A stretch of DNA of 64,000 nt from Mycobacterium xenopi (GCF_009936235.1 NZ_AP022314.1:372001-436000); one strand, 5' to 3'. Positions 36,570-45,151 are shown, numbered from the stretch's first letter. Numbers and translations: made by a program. The notes: generated by a model from the letters alone, not told the origin.

Positions 36570-37007
36570 ATGGGACAGATCAGCGCCGCCAGCACCGTTT
36601 TGATCAATGCCAAGCCGGAAGCGGTCCTCGCCGCCGTCGCCGACTACCAAAACGTCCGCCCGAAAATCCTGTCCTCGCACTACCGCGACTACCAAGTGCT
36701 GCAAGGCGGCCAAGGCCAAGGCACGGTTGCCAAGTGGAAGCTACAGGCCACCAAGTCCCGGGTGCGCGAGGTGCAAGCCAGCGTCGACGTCGCCGGTCAC
36801 GCCGTTATCGAAAAAGACGCCAACTCGTCGATGGTCACCAACTGGACGGTCGCCCCGGCAGGACCCGGCTCCAGCGTCACCGTCAAGACCACCTGGACCG
36901 GGGCGGGCGGGCTCAAGGGCGTCTTCGAGAAGACGTTCGCCCCGTTGGGCCTGAAGAAGATCCAGGCCGAGGTGCTCGCCAACCTGAAGAAGGAACTGGA
37001 AAGCTAG
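36570..37007 (+). CDS. SRPBCC (START-like) family protein, Rv3718c type
   Basis: 145 residues, MGQISAASTVLINAKPEAVL, with the polyketide-cyclase/START-like pattern (VADYQNVRPKIL, GGQGQGTVAKWKLQATKSRV, TTWTGAGGLKGVFEKTFAP and a C-terminal amphipathic helix). Ligand unknown. Divergent from the FAD oxidoreductase and convergent with mbtH. Confidence 0.85.
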   Translation: MGQISAASTVLINAKPEAVLAAVADYQNVRPKILSSHYRDYQVLQGGQGQGTVAKWKLQATKSRVREVQASVDVAGHAVIEKDANSSMVTNWTVAPAGPGSSVTVKTTWTGAGGLKGVFEKTFAPLGLKKIQAEVLANLKKELES

Positions 37008-37029
37008 ACCCTCGGCCCACGACGTTCGT

Positions 37030-37260
37030 TCAGTTCTCCGAAGCCTGCTGTTGGGCCAGCCTGTCGCGCAAGCTCTTGGGCCGGATGTCGGGCCAGTTCG
37101 CTTCGATGTAGTCCAGGCACGAGGCGCGGTCGGCTTCGCCGTAAACCACCCGCCAGCCGGCCGGAACTTCGGCGAAGGTTGGCCACAGGCTGTGTTGCTC
37201 CTCGTCGTTGACTAGGACGAAGAAGCGGCCATTTTCGTCGTCGAACGGATTGATGCTCAC
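37030..37260 (-). CDS. MbtH family protein
   Basis: 76 residues, the usual size. MbtH proteins bind and activate adenylation domains of nonribosomal peptide synthetases. The signature is complete: NPFDDENGRFFVLVNDEEQHSLWP, then FAEVPAGWRVVYGE (quoted in parts), and WPDIRPKSLRDRL. GTG 37260 has a GGAGG seven bases upstream. It is an orphan: no NRPS gene lies in the window, and M. tuberculosis has no gene of this kind here. Confidence 0.93.
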   Translation of the reverse strand: MSINPFDDENGRFFVLVNDEEQHSLWPTFAEVPAGWRVVYGEADRASCLDYIEANWPDIRPKSLRDRLAQQQASEN

Positions 37261-37414
37261 CGGTCCTCCAGACCATCTAGTCGAGATGACTCGAACAGTC
37301 CTACCCCCGTACTGACAACCTGTACTGGAGGCCACTTAAACGCCGGGACAGAATAACCGACCCGTCGACTGGCCGCGAGCAAGATGACCGCCTTAAGTTT
37401 CGGGCCGGGGGCGT

Positions 37415-38176
37415 TCAGCCAGCCTGGGGCTGGCTGGCGAGGAAGCCCGCGATGCCCTTGACGACGGCGTCGGCGTATTTTTGCCTGCCCTCCGGGGATT
37501 CCATCAGCGCCGAGTCCGCCGGGTTTTTCATGTTGCCCAACTCGACGAGCACCGCCGGATACTGTGCCAGGTTCAGGCCGGCAAGGTCCGCACGGCCGTA
37601 GAGTCCGTTGTGGCCGATGTAGTTGGCCGGCGGAATGCCCGAGTTCTGCAGTTGGTCGCGCATGATCCGGGCGAACTGCACCGACGGGCCCGCCTGGACC
37701 TGGTTGAGGGGTGGCGCCGAGTAGTTGACGTGGAACCCGCGCCCGGTGGGCGGACCGCCGTCGGCGTGGATGCTGACGATGGCGTTGGGGTGCAAGGCGT
37801 TGGCCATCTCCGCGCGCTGGTCGACGCAGGGCCCCACCTCGGTGTCGTTTCCCCGTGACATCGCGGTTCGCGCCCCCAGCGCATTGAGCGCGGCGCGGAT
37901 CCGCAGCGTGGTGTCCCAGGTGAACGTGTGCTCCTGGTAGCCGCTGTTGGTCGAGGTTCCGCTGGCCTGGCAATCCTTGGTGCCGCCGCGGCCGTTGGAG
38001 ACCTGACGATTGATCGACGCGTCGTTGGCGCCGTTGTGGCCCGGGTCGAGGAACACGATCATGCCGGCGATGTTGGCCGGGATCGCGGGCGCGGTCGGGA
38101 CCGTCGGCGTCGACACGGCGACGAGCACGCCGGCGCCGATCGCGAGCCCGACACGCAGGCAAACTCGTATGCGCAC
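37415..38176 (-). CDS. ami1: N-acetylmuramoyl-L-alanine amidase (Rv3717 type)
   Basis: Cleaves the lactoyl-peptide bond of peptidoglycan during cell separation. 253 residues with an N-terminal signal sequence. The Amidase_3 zinc site is visible: FLDPGHNG (first His), NSGYQEHTF (Glu), SIHADGG (second His) and a C-terminal VELGNMKNPAD with the catalytic Glu. No cell-wall-binding domain, as in the M. tuberculosis enzyme. Confidence 0.92.
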   Translation of the reverse strand: MRIRVCLRVGLAIGAGVLVAVSTPTVPTAPAIPANIAGMIVFLDPGHNGANDASINRQVSNGRGGTKDCQASGTSTNSGYQEHTFTWDTTLRIRAALNALGARTAMSRGNDTEVGPCVDQRAEMANALHPNAIVSIHADGGPPTGRGFHVNYSAPPLNQVQAGPSVQFARIMRDQLQNSGIPPANYIGHNGLYGRADLAGLNLAQYPAVLVELGNMKNPADSALMESPEGRQKYADAVVKGIAGFLASQPQAG

Positions 38177-38274
38177 CGCGCCACGGTAGCTCGCGGCCGT
38201 CTAGGCTGAAAGTTTCGAACCGCGCGGCAGCGGCAGGCGAAACCAAGTCGAGATCAGAACGCAAGGGGACTGTC

Positions 38275-38610
38275 ATGCAACCTGGAGGCCAGCCCGACAT
38301 GTCGGCGTTGCTTGCCCAGGCGCAGCAGATGCAGCAACAGTTGATGGAAGCCCAGCAACAGCTCGCCAACTCCGAGGTGCGCGGTCAGGCCGGCGGCGGC
38401 CTGGTGCAGGTCACGGTGAAAGGCAGCGGCGAGGTGGTGGCGGTGACCATCGACCCCAAGGTCGTCGACCCCAACGACGTCGAGACCCTGCAAGACCTGA
38501 TCGTCGGCGCGCTGGCCGATGCTTCCAAGCAGGTCACCACGATGGCGCAGCAAAAGCTGGGGCCGCTGGCCGGGGGCATGGGCAGCGCGCTGGGTTTACC
38601 GGAGATCTGA
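38275..38610 (+). CDS. YbaB/EbfC nucleoid-associated protein
   Basis: 111 residues, DNA-binding dimer family. MSALLAQAQQMQQQLMEAQQ forms the long helix, then GGLVQVTVKGSGEVVAVTID and VDPNDVETLQDLIVGAL complete the fold. It is immediately followed by recR (one base gap), an arrangement conserved across bacteria. Confidence 0.92.
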   Translation: MQPGGQPDMSALLAQAQQMQQQLMEAQQQLANSEVRGQAGGGLVQVTVKGSGEVVAVTIDPKVVDPNDVETLQDLIVGALADASKQVTTMAQQKLGPLAGGMGSALGLPEI

Positions 38611-38611
38611 C

Positions 38612-39223
38612 TTGTTCGAGGGGCCAGTCCAGGATCTGATCGACGAGCTCGGCAAGCTGCCGGGCATCGGGCCCAAAAGCGCGCAGCGCATCGCCTTTTA
38701 CCTGTTGTCGGTCGAGCCGGCCGACATCGACCGGCTGACCGCGGTGCTGACCAAGGTGCGCGACGGCGTACGGTTCTGCGCGGTGTGCGGCAACGTGTCC
38801 GACGACGAGCGCTGCCGGATCTGCGCCGACCCGCGCCGCGACGCGTCTTTGGTGTGCGTTGTCGAGGAGCCGAAGGACGTCCAGGCCGTCGAGCGCACCC
38901 GCGAATTCCGCGGCCGCTACCACGTGTTGGGCGGGGCGCTCGATCCGCTGTCCGGCATCGGGCCCGAGCAGCTGCGGATCCGCGAGCTGCTGAATCGCGT
39001 CGGTGAACGCGTCGACGGCGTCGAGGTCACCGAGGTGATCATCGCCACCGACCCGAACACCGAAGGCGAGGCCACCGCCACCTACCTCATGCGGGTTCTG
39101 CGCGACATTCCCGGGCTCACCGTGACACGGATCGCCTCCGGCCTACCGATGGGCGGCGACCTGGAATTCGCCGACGAGCTGACCCTGGGCCGCGCTTTGC
39201 TCGGCCGGCGCGCCATGGCGTGA
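38612..39223 (+). CDS. recR: Recombination mediator RecR
   Basis: 203 residues, TTG start at 38612 (LFEGPVQDLIDEL). The HhH motif LPGIGPKSAQRIAF, the C4 zinc finger CAVCGNVSDDERCRIC and a Toprim domain (VVEEPKDVQAVERT ... VIIATDPNTEGEATATYL) are in the expected order. Works with RecO/RecF to load RecA on gapped DNA. The frame is open upstream inside ybaB, but the TTG fits the known N-terminus. Confidence 0.93.
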   Translation: MFEGPVQDLIDELGKLPGIGPKSAQRIAFYLLSVEPADIDRLTAVLTKVRDGVRFCAVCGNVSDDERCRICADPRRDASLVCVVEEPKDVQAVERTREFRGRYHVLGGALDPLSGIGPEQLRIRELLNRVGERVDGVEVTEVIIATDPNTEGEATATYLMRVLRDIPGLTVTRIASGLPMGGDLEFADELTLGRALLGRRAMA

Positions 39224-39238
39224 TCTTCGCCGTTGCGT

Positions 39239-39295
39239 CGAGCCTGTAACTAGCGAGCGGTTTACTCGCACTTCTGCTCGCTAGTTACAGGCTCG
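39239..39295. repeat. Perfect 20-bp inverted repeat with 17-base loop
   Basis: CGAGCCTGTAACTAGCGAGC at 39239-39258 is the exact reverse complement of 39276-39295. It sits 16 bases after recR. There is no T-tract after it, so it is not a typical intrinsic terminator, although it could still end transcription. Confidence 0.75.
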
Positions 39296-39329
39296 GTGCG
39301 GTGTCGGTGGCCGTTGCCAGCATGTCGTC

Positions 39330-40174
39330 ATGCGCACGGTGTTTCTGGGCAGCGAAGCCCTGGCGCAGGGCAAACTTACGGAGCACGAGCTGCGCCGATG
39401 GCACCACGCGATCTTTCGCGACGTGTACGTGCCGTCACGTCATCAGCTGACGCTTCGTGACCGGATCGAGGGCGCATGGCTGTGGTCGCGGCGCAGGGCT
39501 GTCATCGCGGGTGTCGCGGCCTCCGCGCTGCACGGCGCAAGGTGGATCGACGACGACATCCCGATCGAGGTGGTCTGGAACTGCACACGCCCGCCGGCCG
39601 GGGTGATCGCCCGCGACGAGACGCTCAGCGACGATGAGGTAGCCCGGGTTGCCGGGTTGCCCGTCACCAGCGTCGCGCGCACCGCATACGACCTGGGCCG
39701 CCATTTGCCGCGGCAGCGGGCAGTGGCTCGGCTGGACGCGCTCATGCACGCGACGCCGTTCTCGGTCGAGGACGTGCTGCTGCTGGCCACGCGCCACCGG
39801 GGGCACGGGGTTTGCGCACGTTGCGTGCGGTGCTGCCGGTTGTCGACGGCGGCGCCGAGTCGCCGAGGGAAACCTGGCTGCGGCTGCTGTTGATCGACGC
39901 CGGCTTGCCCACCCCGACCACCCAAATACCCGTGCTCGACGGCTACCGGCCGGTGGCATTCGTCGACATGGGCTGGGCCAACTACAAGGTGGCGGTCGAG
40001 TACGACGGCGACCACCATCGACATGACCGCCGCCACTACGTCAAAGACCAGCGACGCCTGCGAAAACTCGCGGCGATGGGGTGGATCGTCGTTCGGGTGA
40101 TCGCCGAGGATAGCCGCGAAGACGTCATCCGGCGGGTGCGCGGCGCGCTGCTCGCCAGAGGCTGGCGGCCTTAA
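39330..40174 (+). pseudogene. DUF559/AbiEi-like domain protein, one frameshift
   Basis: The first part (MRTVFLGSEALAQGKLTEHE to LLATRHRG) is a winged-helix AbiEi-like region. The second part, in the +2 frame from about 39812 (LRTLRAVLPVVDGGAESPRE to the end), carries the DUF559 restriction-endonuclease-like core VAVEYDGDHHRHDRRHYVKDQ (quoted in part). One G missing from a G run at 39799-39803 or 39807-39810 explains the break. Orthologous to Rv3714c. Function unknown. Sequencing error is possible. Confidence 0.78.
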
Positions 40175-40884
40175 GCTCGGGCGGCCCGGAGGCGCTCGCG
40201 GCGCAGCAACTCCACTTCGGGCAAGTCCAGCGGCGCCAGCTCGCCGACGACCCGGCTGAGCAGCAGGTCGGCGAGCTCGGGGTTGCGGGCCAGGCACGGC
40301 CCGTGCATGTAGGTGGCGACGACGCTGCCCTGCACCGCGCCGTCGAACCCGTCGCCCGCGCGGTTGCCCGCACCCTTTTTCACCGCGCCCAGCGGCGCGG
40401 CCGCGGCCCCGAGCACTGTGCCGCCGCGGTGGTTTTCAAAGCCGGTCAACGGCGCCGTCAACCCGTCCAACAAGGGCGCGCTGACCAGTTCGCCGATGGT
40501 CCGTTTGGCCTGCGGCGAGGTGGTCACGTCGAGCAGGCCCACCCCGTCGACGCGTTCACCCGCCGACGTCTCATACCAGTGCCCGAGCACCTGGATGGCC
40601 GCGCAGATCGCCAACACCGGCGCTCCCCGGGCCGCCGCGCGCTGCAGCCCCGGATGTTTGACCAGATGGCGGGTCGCCAGCCGCTGCGCATAGTCTTCCG
40701 CCCCGCCGAGCGTGTAGATGTCCAAGCTCTCCGGCACAGCGTCGGCCAGCGTGATCTCGACGATCTCCGCGTCGATGCCGCGCATCCGCAGCCGCTGCCG
40801 CAGCACGACCGCGTTGCCGCCGTCGCCATAGGTGCCCATCACGTCGGGCAGCACCAGCCCGATCCGCACACTCGAGTCAGCCAT
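40171..40884 (-). CDS. gatD: Lipid II isoglutaminyl synthase, glutaminase subunit
   Basis: Supplies ammonia to MurT for amidation of D-Glu in lipid II. 237 residues, class I glutamine amidotransferase (CobQ2-like). The nucleophile is Cys94 in PVLAICAAIQVLG, and the partner His is in ATYMHGPCLARNP. ATG 40884 lies inside the end of murT (eight-base overlap), so the pair is coupled. Further in-frame sequence upstream is murT shadow. Confidence 0.92.
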   Translation of the reverse strand: MADSSVRIGLVLPDVMGTYGDGGNAVVLRQRLRMRGIDAEIVEITLADAVPESLDIYTLGGAEDYAQRLATRHLVKHPGLQRAAARGAPVLAICAAIQVLGHWYETSAGERVDGVGLLDVTTSPQAKRTIGELVSAPLLDGLTAPLTGFENHRGGTVLGAAAAPLGAVKKGAGNRAGDGFDGAVQGSVVATYMHGPCLARNPELADLLLSRVVGELAPLDLPEVELLRRERLRAARA

Positions 40885-42055
40885 GCCGGGCCAGCTTCCG
40901 CTGCAGTTGCAGGAATGCGGTGTAGTTGGCCAGCACCTCGACATGTCCGGGCGGGCAAGACGCGATGGCCGCGGTGGTGTCGTGGACCAGCGTGTGCTCC
41001 ACCCCCGCATACCCCAGCCGTACCGCCAAGTCGGTGGCCCGCTCACCGGCTGCCACCACAGCGACGCCTTCGAGCTGCTCGAAGCGCACATCCCACAGCC
41101 AGGACAGGTCCTCGCCGTCGGGCACCTGCCCGTTGACCGCGATGACCAGGCCAGCCGTCCTATCCACCATCGACAGGGCTTCCTGCCATCCGGCCGGGTT
41201 TTTGGCCAGCAGCATCCGCACGGTGTGGTTGCCCACGCGCACGGTGCGATAGCGCCCGGCGACCTCGTCGACCCCGCACACCGCTGCCACCGCGGCCGTC
41301 GGATCGGCGCCCAACGCGACGGCGGCTGCGACGGCTTGGGCGGCGTTGCCCCGGTTCACCGCGCCGGGCAGGCTCAGCCGCATCGGTATGGCCAGCCCGT
41401 TGGGCCCATACAGGGTGTCGTCGTCGTACCACCAGTGGGGGCTGGGCCGTTTGAAGTCGGTGCCGGTGGAATACCAGTGCGCCTTGTCGCGCACGATCAC
41501 CTCGCCGCTGCGCGGGCAGCTGACCGAGTCGGCGGCCCAGGCGCCGCCGGCGGCCACCCACACCACGTTGGGGTTCTCGTAGGCCGCTGAGGTCATCAGC
41601 ACGTCGTCGCAGTTGGCGACCACCACCGTCTTCGGGTGGCGGGCCAAGCCGACGCGCAGCGTGCGTTCGATGACGTTGATCTCGCCGACCCGGTCCAGCT
41701 GGTCGCGGGACAGGTTGAGCAGAACGACGACCGCGGCGTCGACGGCATCCACGACGTGCGGGACGTGCATTTCGTCGACTTCCAGGGCCGCCAGCTCGGC
41801 GTCGCGGTCAGCGGCCAGCGCGGCGATCAGCCCGGCGTCCATGTTGGCGCCCTCGGTGTTGGTGGCCACCCGGCCGCCAAGCGTGCCCAACGCTGCCGCG
41901 GTCATCCGGGTGGTGGTCGACTTGCCGTTGGTGCCGGTGACGATGACCGTGCGTCGGCCCGCGCCCAGCTGGCGCAGGATCGAGCGGTCCAGGGTCATCG
42001 CGACCAGCCCGCCGATCATCGCGCCGCCCCGCGGCCGGTCGCGCGCGACGCCCAA
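40877..42055 (-). CDS. murT: Lipid II isoglutaminyl synthase, MurT subunit (N-terminus out of frame)
   Basis: 392 residues as read from TTG 42055. Mur-ligase fold: P-loop VTGTNGKSTTTRM, NTEGANMDAG, LEVDEMHVP, LLNLSRDQLDRVGEI, and the C-terminal DUF1727 domain. The conserved N-terminus (GTG 42105, VITTRGRLALAVGAGARWAS) lies in another frame. One extra G in the GGGGCGGCGCG stretch near 42022-42030 would join it at ATG 42019. Since MurT is expected to be essential, either the shorter start is used or the base is a sequencing error. Confidence 0.9.
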   Translation of the reverse strand: MGVARDRPRGGAMIGGLVAMTLDRSILRQLGAGRRTVIVTGTNGKSTTTRMTAAALGTLGGRVATNTEGANMDAGLIAALAADRDAELAALEVDEMHVPHVVDAVDAAVVVLLNLSRDQLDRVGEINVIERTLRVGLARHPKTVVVANCDDVLMTSAAYENPNVVWVAAGGAWAADSVSCPRSGEVIVRDKAHWYSTGTDFKRPSPHWWYDDDTLYGPNGLAIPMRLSLPGAVNRGNAAQAVAAAVALGADPTAAVAAVCGVDEVAGRYRTVRVGNHTVRMLLAKNPAGWQEALSMVDRTAGLVIAVNGQVPDGEDLSWLWDVRFEQLEGVAVVAAGERATDLAVRLGYAGVEHTLVHDTTAAIASCPPGHVEVLANYTAFLQLQRKLARHG

Positions 42056-42125
42056 CGGGCGCCCGCGCCGACGGCGAGCGCGAGACGGCCGCGGGTGGTG
42101 ATCACATTCGGGAGTCTAGGGCGCA

Positions 42126-42166
42126 GCGGGTCGCCGTCATCGACTCGAGACGGCGACACGACCCGC
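42126..42166. promoter_or_regulatory. Long imperfect palindrome between murT and the exonuclease gene
   Basis: GCGGGTCGCCGTC (42126-42138) pairs with GACGGCGAC plus GACCCGC (42149-42166), interrupted only by a two-base bulge. It lies in the divergent promoter region and may be an operator or a 5'-UTR hairpin. Role unknown. Confidence 0.4.
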
Positions 42167-42207
42167 AGCGACCCGGCGATGTCGGTTCAGCGTGCCATCC
42201 TCCATTT

Positions 42208-43197
42208 ATGGCGACAATCTGGGGCCGACCGGCCACCGAGCCCGGTGCAGGATGGGCCGTCGTCGACGTCGAAACCTCGGGTTTCAGACCCGGGCCCGCG
42301 CGGATCATCAGCCTGGCTGTGCTGGCACTCGACGCCGACGGCCGCGTGGAGCAGTCGGTGGTCAGCCTGCTCAACCCGGGAGTAGATCCCGGTCCCACCC
42401 ATGTGCACGGCCTGACCGCCGCCATGCTTGAAGACCAGCCGCAGTTCGCGGACATCGTCGACGACGTGGTCAAACTGCTCGACGGCCGCACGCTGGTCGC
42501 CCACAACGTGGCGTTCGACTACGCCTTCCTTGCCGCCGAAGCCGAATTCGCCGACGCCGAGCTTCCCGTCGACACGGTCATGTGCACGGTCGAGTTGGCT
42601 CGCCGGCTCGACCTCGGGGTGGACAATCTGCGGCTGGAGACGCTTGCCGCGCACTGGGGCGTGGCACAGCAGCGGCCGCACGACGCTTTCGACGACGCGC
42701 TGGTGCTGAGCCGGGTGCTGCCCGCGGCTTTGGAGCGGGCCCGTCAACGCGATGTGTGGCTGCCCGTGCGTCCGGTCACCCGCCGCCGCTGGCCGAACGG
42801 CCGGGTCACCCACGACGAGCTGCGACCACTGAAGATGCTGGCGTCGCGGATGCCCTGCCCCTACCTCAATCCGGGGCCGTATGTTCGGGGCCGGCCGCTG
42901 GTCCAGGGCATGCGGGTGGCGTTGGCCGCCGAATGCAGTCGCACCCACGAAGAACTGGTCGAGCGGATCCTGCACGCCGGGCTGGCCTACAGCGATGCGG
43001 TGGACCGGGACACTTCGCTGGTGGTCTGCAACGATCCGCGCCCCGAACACGGCAAGGGCTACCTGGCGCGCGAACTTGGCGTGCCGGTGCTCTCCGATGC
43101 GGTGTTCCTCGACCGTGTACGCGAAGTCCTCGGCGGCACGGTCATCGAGGAATTCAGCGACCCCGCCCGGGTCGACGAGCAGTTCGTCTTGTTTTGA
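42208..43197 (+). CDS. DnaQ-like DEDDh 3'-5' exonuclease with C-terminal BRCT-like region
   Basis: 329 residues (Rv3711c type). The exonuclease motifs are VVDVETSGF (Exo I: Asp, Glu), VAHNVAFDYAFL (Exo II) and HDAFDDALVL (Exo III, DEDDh His and Asp). The C-terminal 120 residues (VQGMRVALAAECSRTHEEL ... KGYLARELGVPVLSDAVFL) resemble a BRCT domain. Possibly a repair exonuclease; replicative proofreading in mycobacteria is done by the DnaE1 PHP domain. Confidence 0.87.
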   Translation: MATIWGRPATEPGAGWAVVDVETSGFRPGPARIISLAVLALDADGRVEQSVVSLLNPGVDPGPTHVHGLTAAMLEDQPQFADIVDDVVKLLDGRTLVAHNVAFDYAFLAAEAEFADAELPVDTVMCTVELARRLDLGVDNLRLETLAAHWGVAQQRPHDAFDDALVLSRVLPAALERARQRDVWLPVRPVTRRRWPNGRVTHDELRPLKMLASRMPCPYLNPGPYVRGRPLVQGMRVALAAECSRTHEELVERILHAGLAYSDAVDRDTSLVVCNDPRPEHGKGYLARELGVPVLSDAVFLDRVREVLGGTVIEEFSDPARVDEQFVLF

Positions 43198-43203
43198 CGG
43201 ACG

Positions 43204-45024
43204 TCAGTTCCGCGCTGCGCGGTTCACCGCCGAGACGACCGCGCGAAGCGACGCGGTGGTGATCGACGACGCGATGCCCACGCCCCACACCGTGCGCCCA
43301 TCCACCGACGCTTCGACATAGGCGGCGGCCTGGGCTTCCTCCCCGGCGGACATCGCGTGTTCGGAGTAGTCCAGCACGTGGACATAAAAGCCGATGTGGC
43401 TCAGCGCATCGACGAACGCGGCGACCGGGCCGTTGCCGGCGCCGCTGATGTGTGTTTCGACCCCGTCGACCTTGACGACGGCCTCGATGCGGTCGGTGCC
43501 GCCGTCGACTTCAGAGGCGATCACCCGCTGGCGGATCCGCTCCAGCGGGCGCACCGGGGCCAGATACTCCTCGGCGAAGGCTTCCCACATCTCTTTCGGT
43601 GAGACCTCACCCCCTTCGCCGTCGGCGATCTTCTGGATCACCTGGCTGAATTCGATTTGCAGCCGACGCGGCAGGACCAGGCCGTGGTCGGTCTTCATGA
43701 TGTAGGCGACCCCGCCCTTGCCGGACTGTGAGTTGACCCGGATCACGGCCTCGTAGGTGCGGCCCACGTCGCGCGGGTCGATCGGCAAGTACGGCACCTG
43801 CCACAGCATGTCCTCGACGTCGGAGCCGGCGGCGTCGGCGTCGATCTTCATCTGATCCAGGCCCTTGTTGATCGCGTCCTGGTGGCTGCCGGAGAACGCG
43901 GTGTACACCAAATCGCCGCCGTAGGGATGCCTTTCGTGCACCGGCAGCTGGTTGCAGTACTCGACGGTGCGCCTGATCTCGTCGATGTTGGAGAAATCGA
44001 TCTGCGGGTCAACGCCACGGGAAAACAGGTTCAGCCCCAGCGTCACCAGGCAGACGTTGCCGGTGCGCTCGCCGTTACCGAACAGGCAGCCCTCGATGCG
44101 GTCGGCACCCGCCTGATAGCCCAATTCGGCTGCGGCAACGGCAGTTCCGCGGTCGTTATGCGGGTGCAGGCTCAAGATGACCGAGTCCCGCCGGGCCAAA
44201 TGACGGCTCATCCACTCGATCGAGTCGGCGTAGACGTTGGGCGTTGCCATTTCGACGGTGGCCGGCAAGTTGAAGATGATCGGGTTGTCCGGCGTGGGCT
44301 GGATGACGTCGCCGACGGCGTCGCACACCTGCTTGGCGTATTCCAGTTCGGTGCCGGTGTAGGACTCTGGCGAGTATTCGAATCGCCATTGCGTGCCAGG
44401 GTATTTGGCGGCCTCGTCGAGGCATTTGCGCGCGCCTTGGACCGCGATCTCCTGCACGGCGGCCCGGTCGGCTTTGAAAACCACCCGGCGCTGCAGGATT
44501 GACGTCGAGTTGTAGAAATGCACGATCGCCCGGGGCGCGCCCGCGCACGCGGTGAAGGTGCGTTCGATTAGCTCCGGGCGGCACTGGGTCAGCACCTGGA
44601 TGGTGACGTCGTCAGGGATGGCGTCCTGTTCGATGATCTCGCGGATGAAGTCGAAGTCGGTCTGGCTGGCCGACGGGAACCCCACCTCGATCTCCTTGTA
44701 ACCCATGCGCACCAGCAGGTCGAACATGCGCCGCTTGCGGGCCGGGCTCATGGGGTCGATCAGCGCTTGGTTGCCGTCGCGCAGGTCGACCGCACACCAC
44801 ATCGGCGCTTTGGTGATGACGCGGTCGGGCCAGGTGCGGTCGGGCAGGCTGATCGGCTCCACTTCCTCGGCGAACGGCCGATATCGATTGATCGGCATCG
44901 ACGACCCGCGCTGGGTGTTCCAGGCGGGCTGACCGGGATTGGGTGGGCCGGCGGGTTTGGTGATGGCGCGTATTGACGAGAACGCGTCGGGTGAGGCGGC
45001 CGAGGGCCGGGAAAAGCTTGTCAC
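43204..45024 (-). CDS. leuA: 2-isopropylmalate synthase
   Basis: First committed step of leucine synthesis: acetyl-CoA plus 2-ketoisovalerate. 606 residues, GTG 45024. The HMGL-like TIM barrel shows CAVDLRDGNQALIDPM, metal ligands in HPHNDRGTAVAAAELG, and GCLFGNGERTGN. The C-terminal regulatory domain has ETHISGAGNGPVAAFV. Where M. tuberculosis has 19-residue tandem repeats, this protein passes directly from AAAYVEASV to DGRTVWGVG. It is preceded by a Leu-rich leader peptide and alternative hairpins (45057-45151). Confidence 0.95.
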   Translation of the reverse strand: MTSFSRPSAASPDAFSSIRAITKPAGPPNPGQPAWNTQRGSSMPINRYRPFAEEVEPISLPDRTWPDRVITKAPMWCAVDLRDGNQALIDPMSPARKRRMFDLLVRMGYKEIEVGFPSASQTDFDFIREIIEQDAIPDDVTIQVLTQCRPELIERTFTACAGAPRAIVHFYNSTSILQRRVVFKADRAAVQEIAVQGARKCLDEAAKYPGTQWRFEYSPESYTGTELEYAKQVCDAVGDVIQPTPDNPIIFNLPATVEMATPNVYADSIEWMSRHLARRDSVILSLHPHNDRGTAVAAAELGYQAGADRIEGCLFGNGERTGNVCLVTLGLNLFSRGVDPQIDFSNIDEIRRTVEYCNQLPVHERHPYGGDLVYTAFSGSHQDAINKGLDQMKIDADAAGSDVEDMLWQVPYLPIDPRDVGRTYEAVIRVNSQSGKGGVAYIMKTDHGLVLPRRLQIEFSQVIQKIADGEGGEVSPKEMWEAFAEEYLAPVRPLERIRQRVIASEVDGGTDRIEAVVKVDGVETHISGAGNGPVAAFVDALSHIGFYVHVLDYSEHAMSAGEEAQAAAYVEASVDGRTVWGVGIASSITTASLRAVVSAVNRAARN

Positions 45025-45056
45025 GGTGGTTGCTCCGGTTTTGAAAGGGGGATCTC

Positions 45057-45116
45057 AGACCGGCGCATCGCAAACGCCCGCGACGGGAGGCCGGTCTAGA
45101 TCAGACCCCGTCGCGG
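45057..45116 (-). promoter_or_regulatory. leuA attenuator: mutually exclusive hairpins
   Basis: Two perfect stems compete in the leader RNA. CCGCGACGGG, inside the leader ORF (45107-45116 on the minus strand), pairs with CCCGTCGCGG (45078-45087). AGACCGGC (45090-45097) pairs with GCCGGTCT (45057-45064). The second stem encloses one arm of the first, so both cannot form. Ribosome stalling at the Leu codons would free or block the first arm. This is the logic of a leucine attenuator, predicted for actinobacterial leuA genes. Confidence 0.65.
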
Positions 45117-45151
45117 CGTCCGAGAAGGAGCACCCGCTGCACGCAATGCAC
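45101..45151 (-). CDS. leuA leader peptide
   Basis: A 16-codon frame: GTG 45151 with GGGAG just upstream encodes MHCVQRVLLLGRRDGV and stops at TGA 45101. Three successive leucine codons (CTC CTT CTC, 45122-45130) sit before the attenuator stems. It lies 76 bases upstream of leuA on the same strand. Confidence 0.65.
   Translation of the reverse strand: MHCVQRVLLLGRRDGV

Noticed and set aside
39239..39295. recR-distal hairpin as an intrinsic terminator
   Set aside because: No U-tract follows and the stem is unusually long; recorded as an inverted repeat instead.
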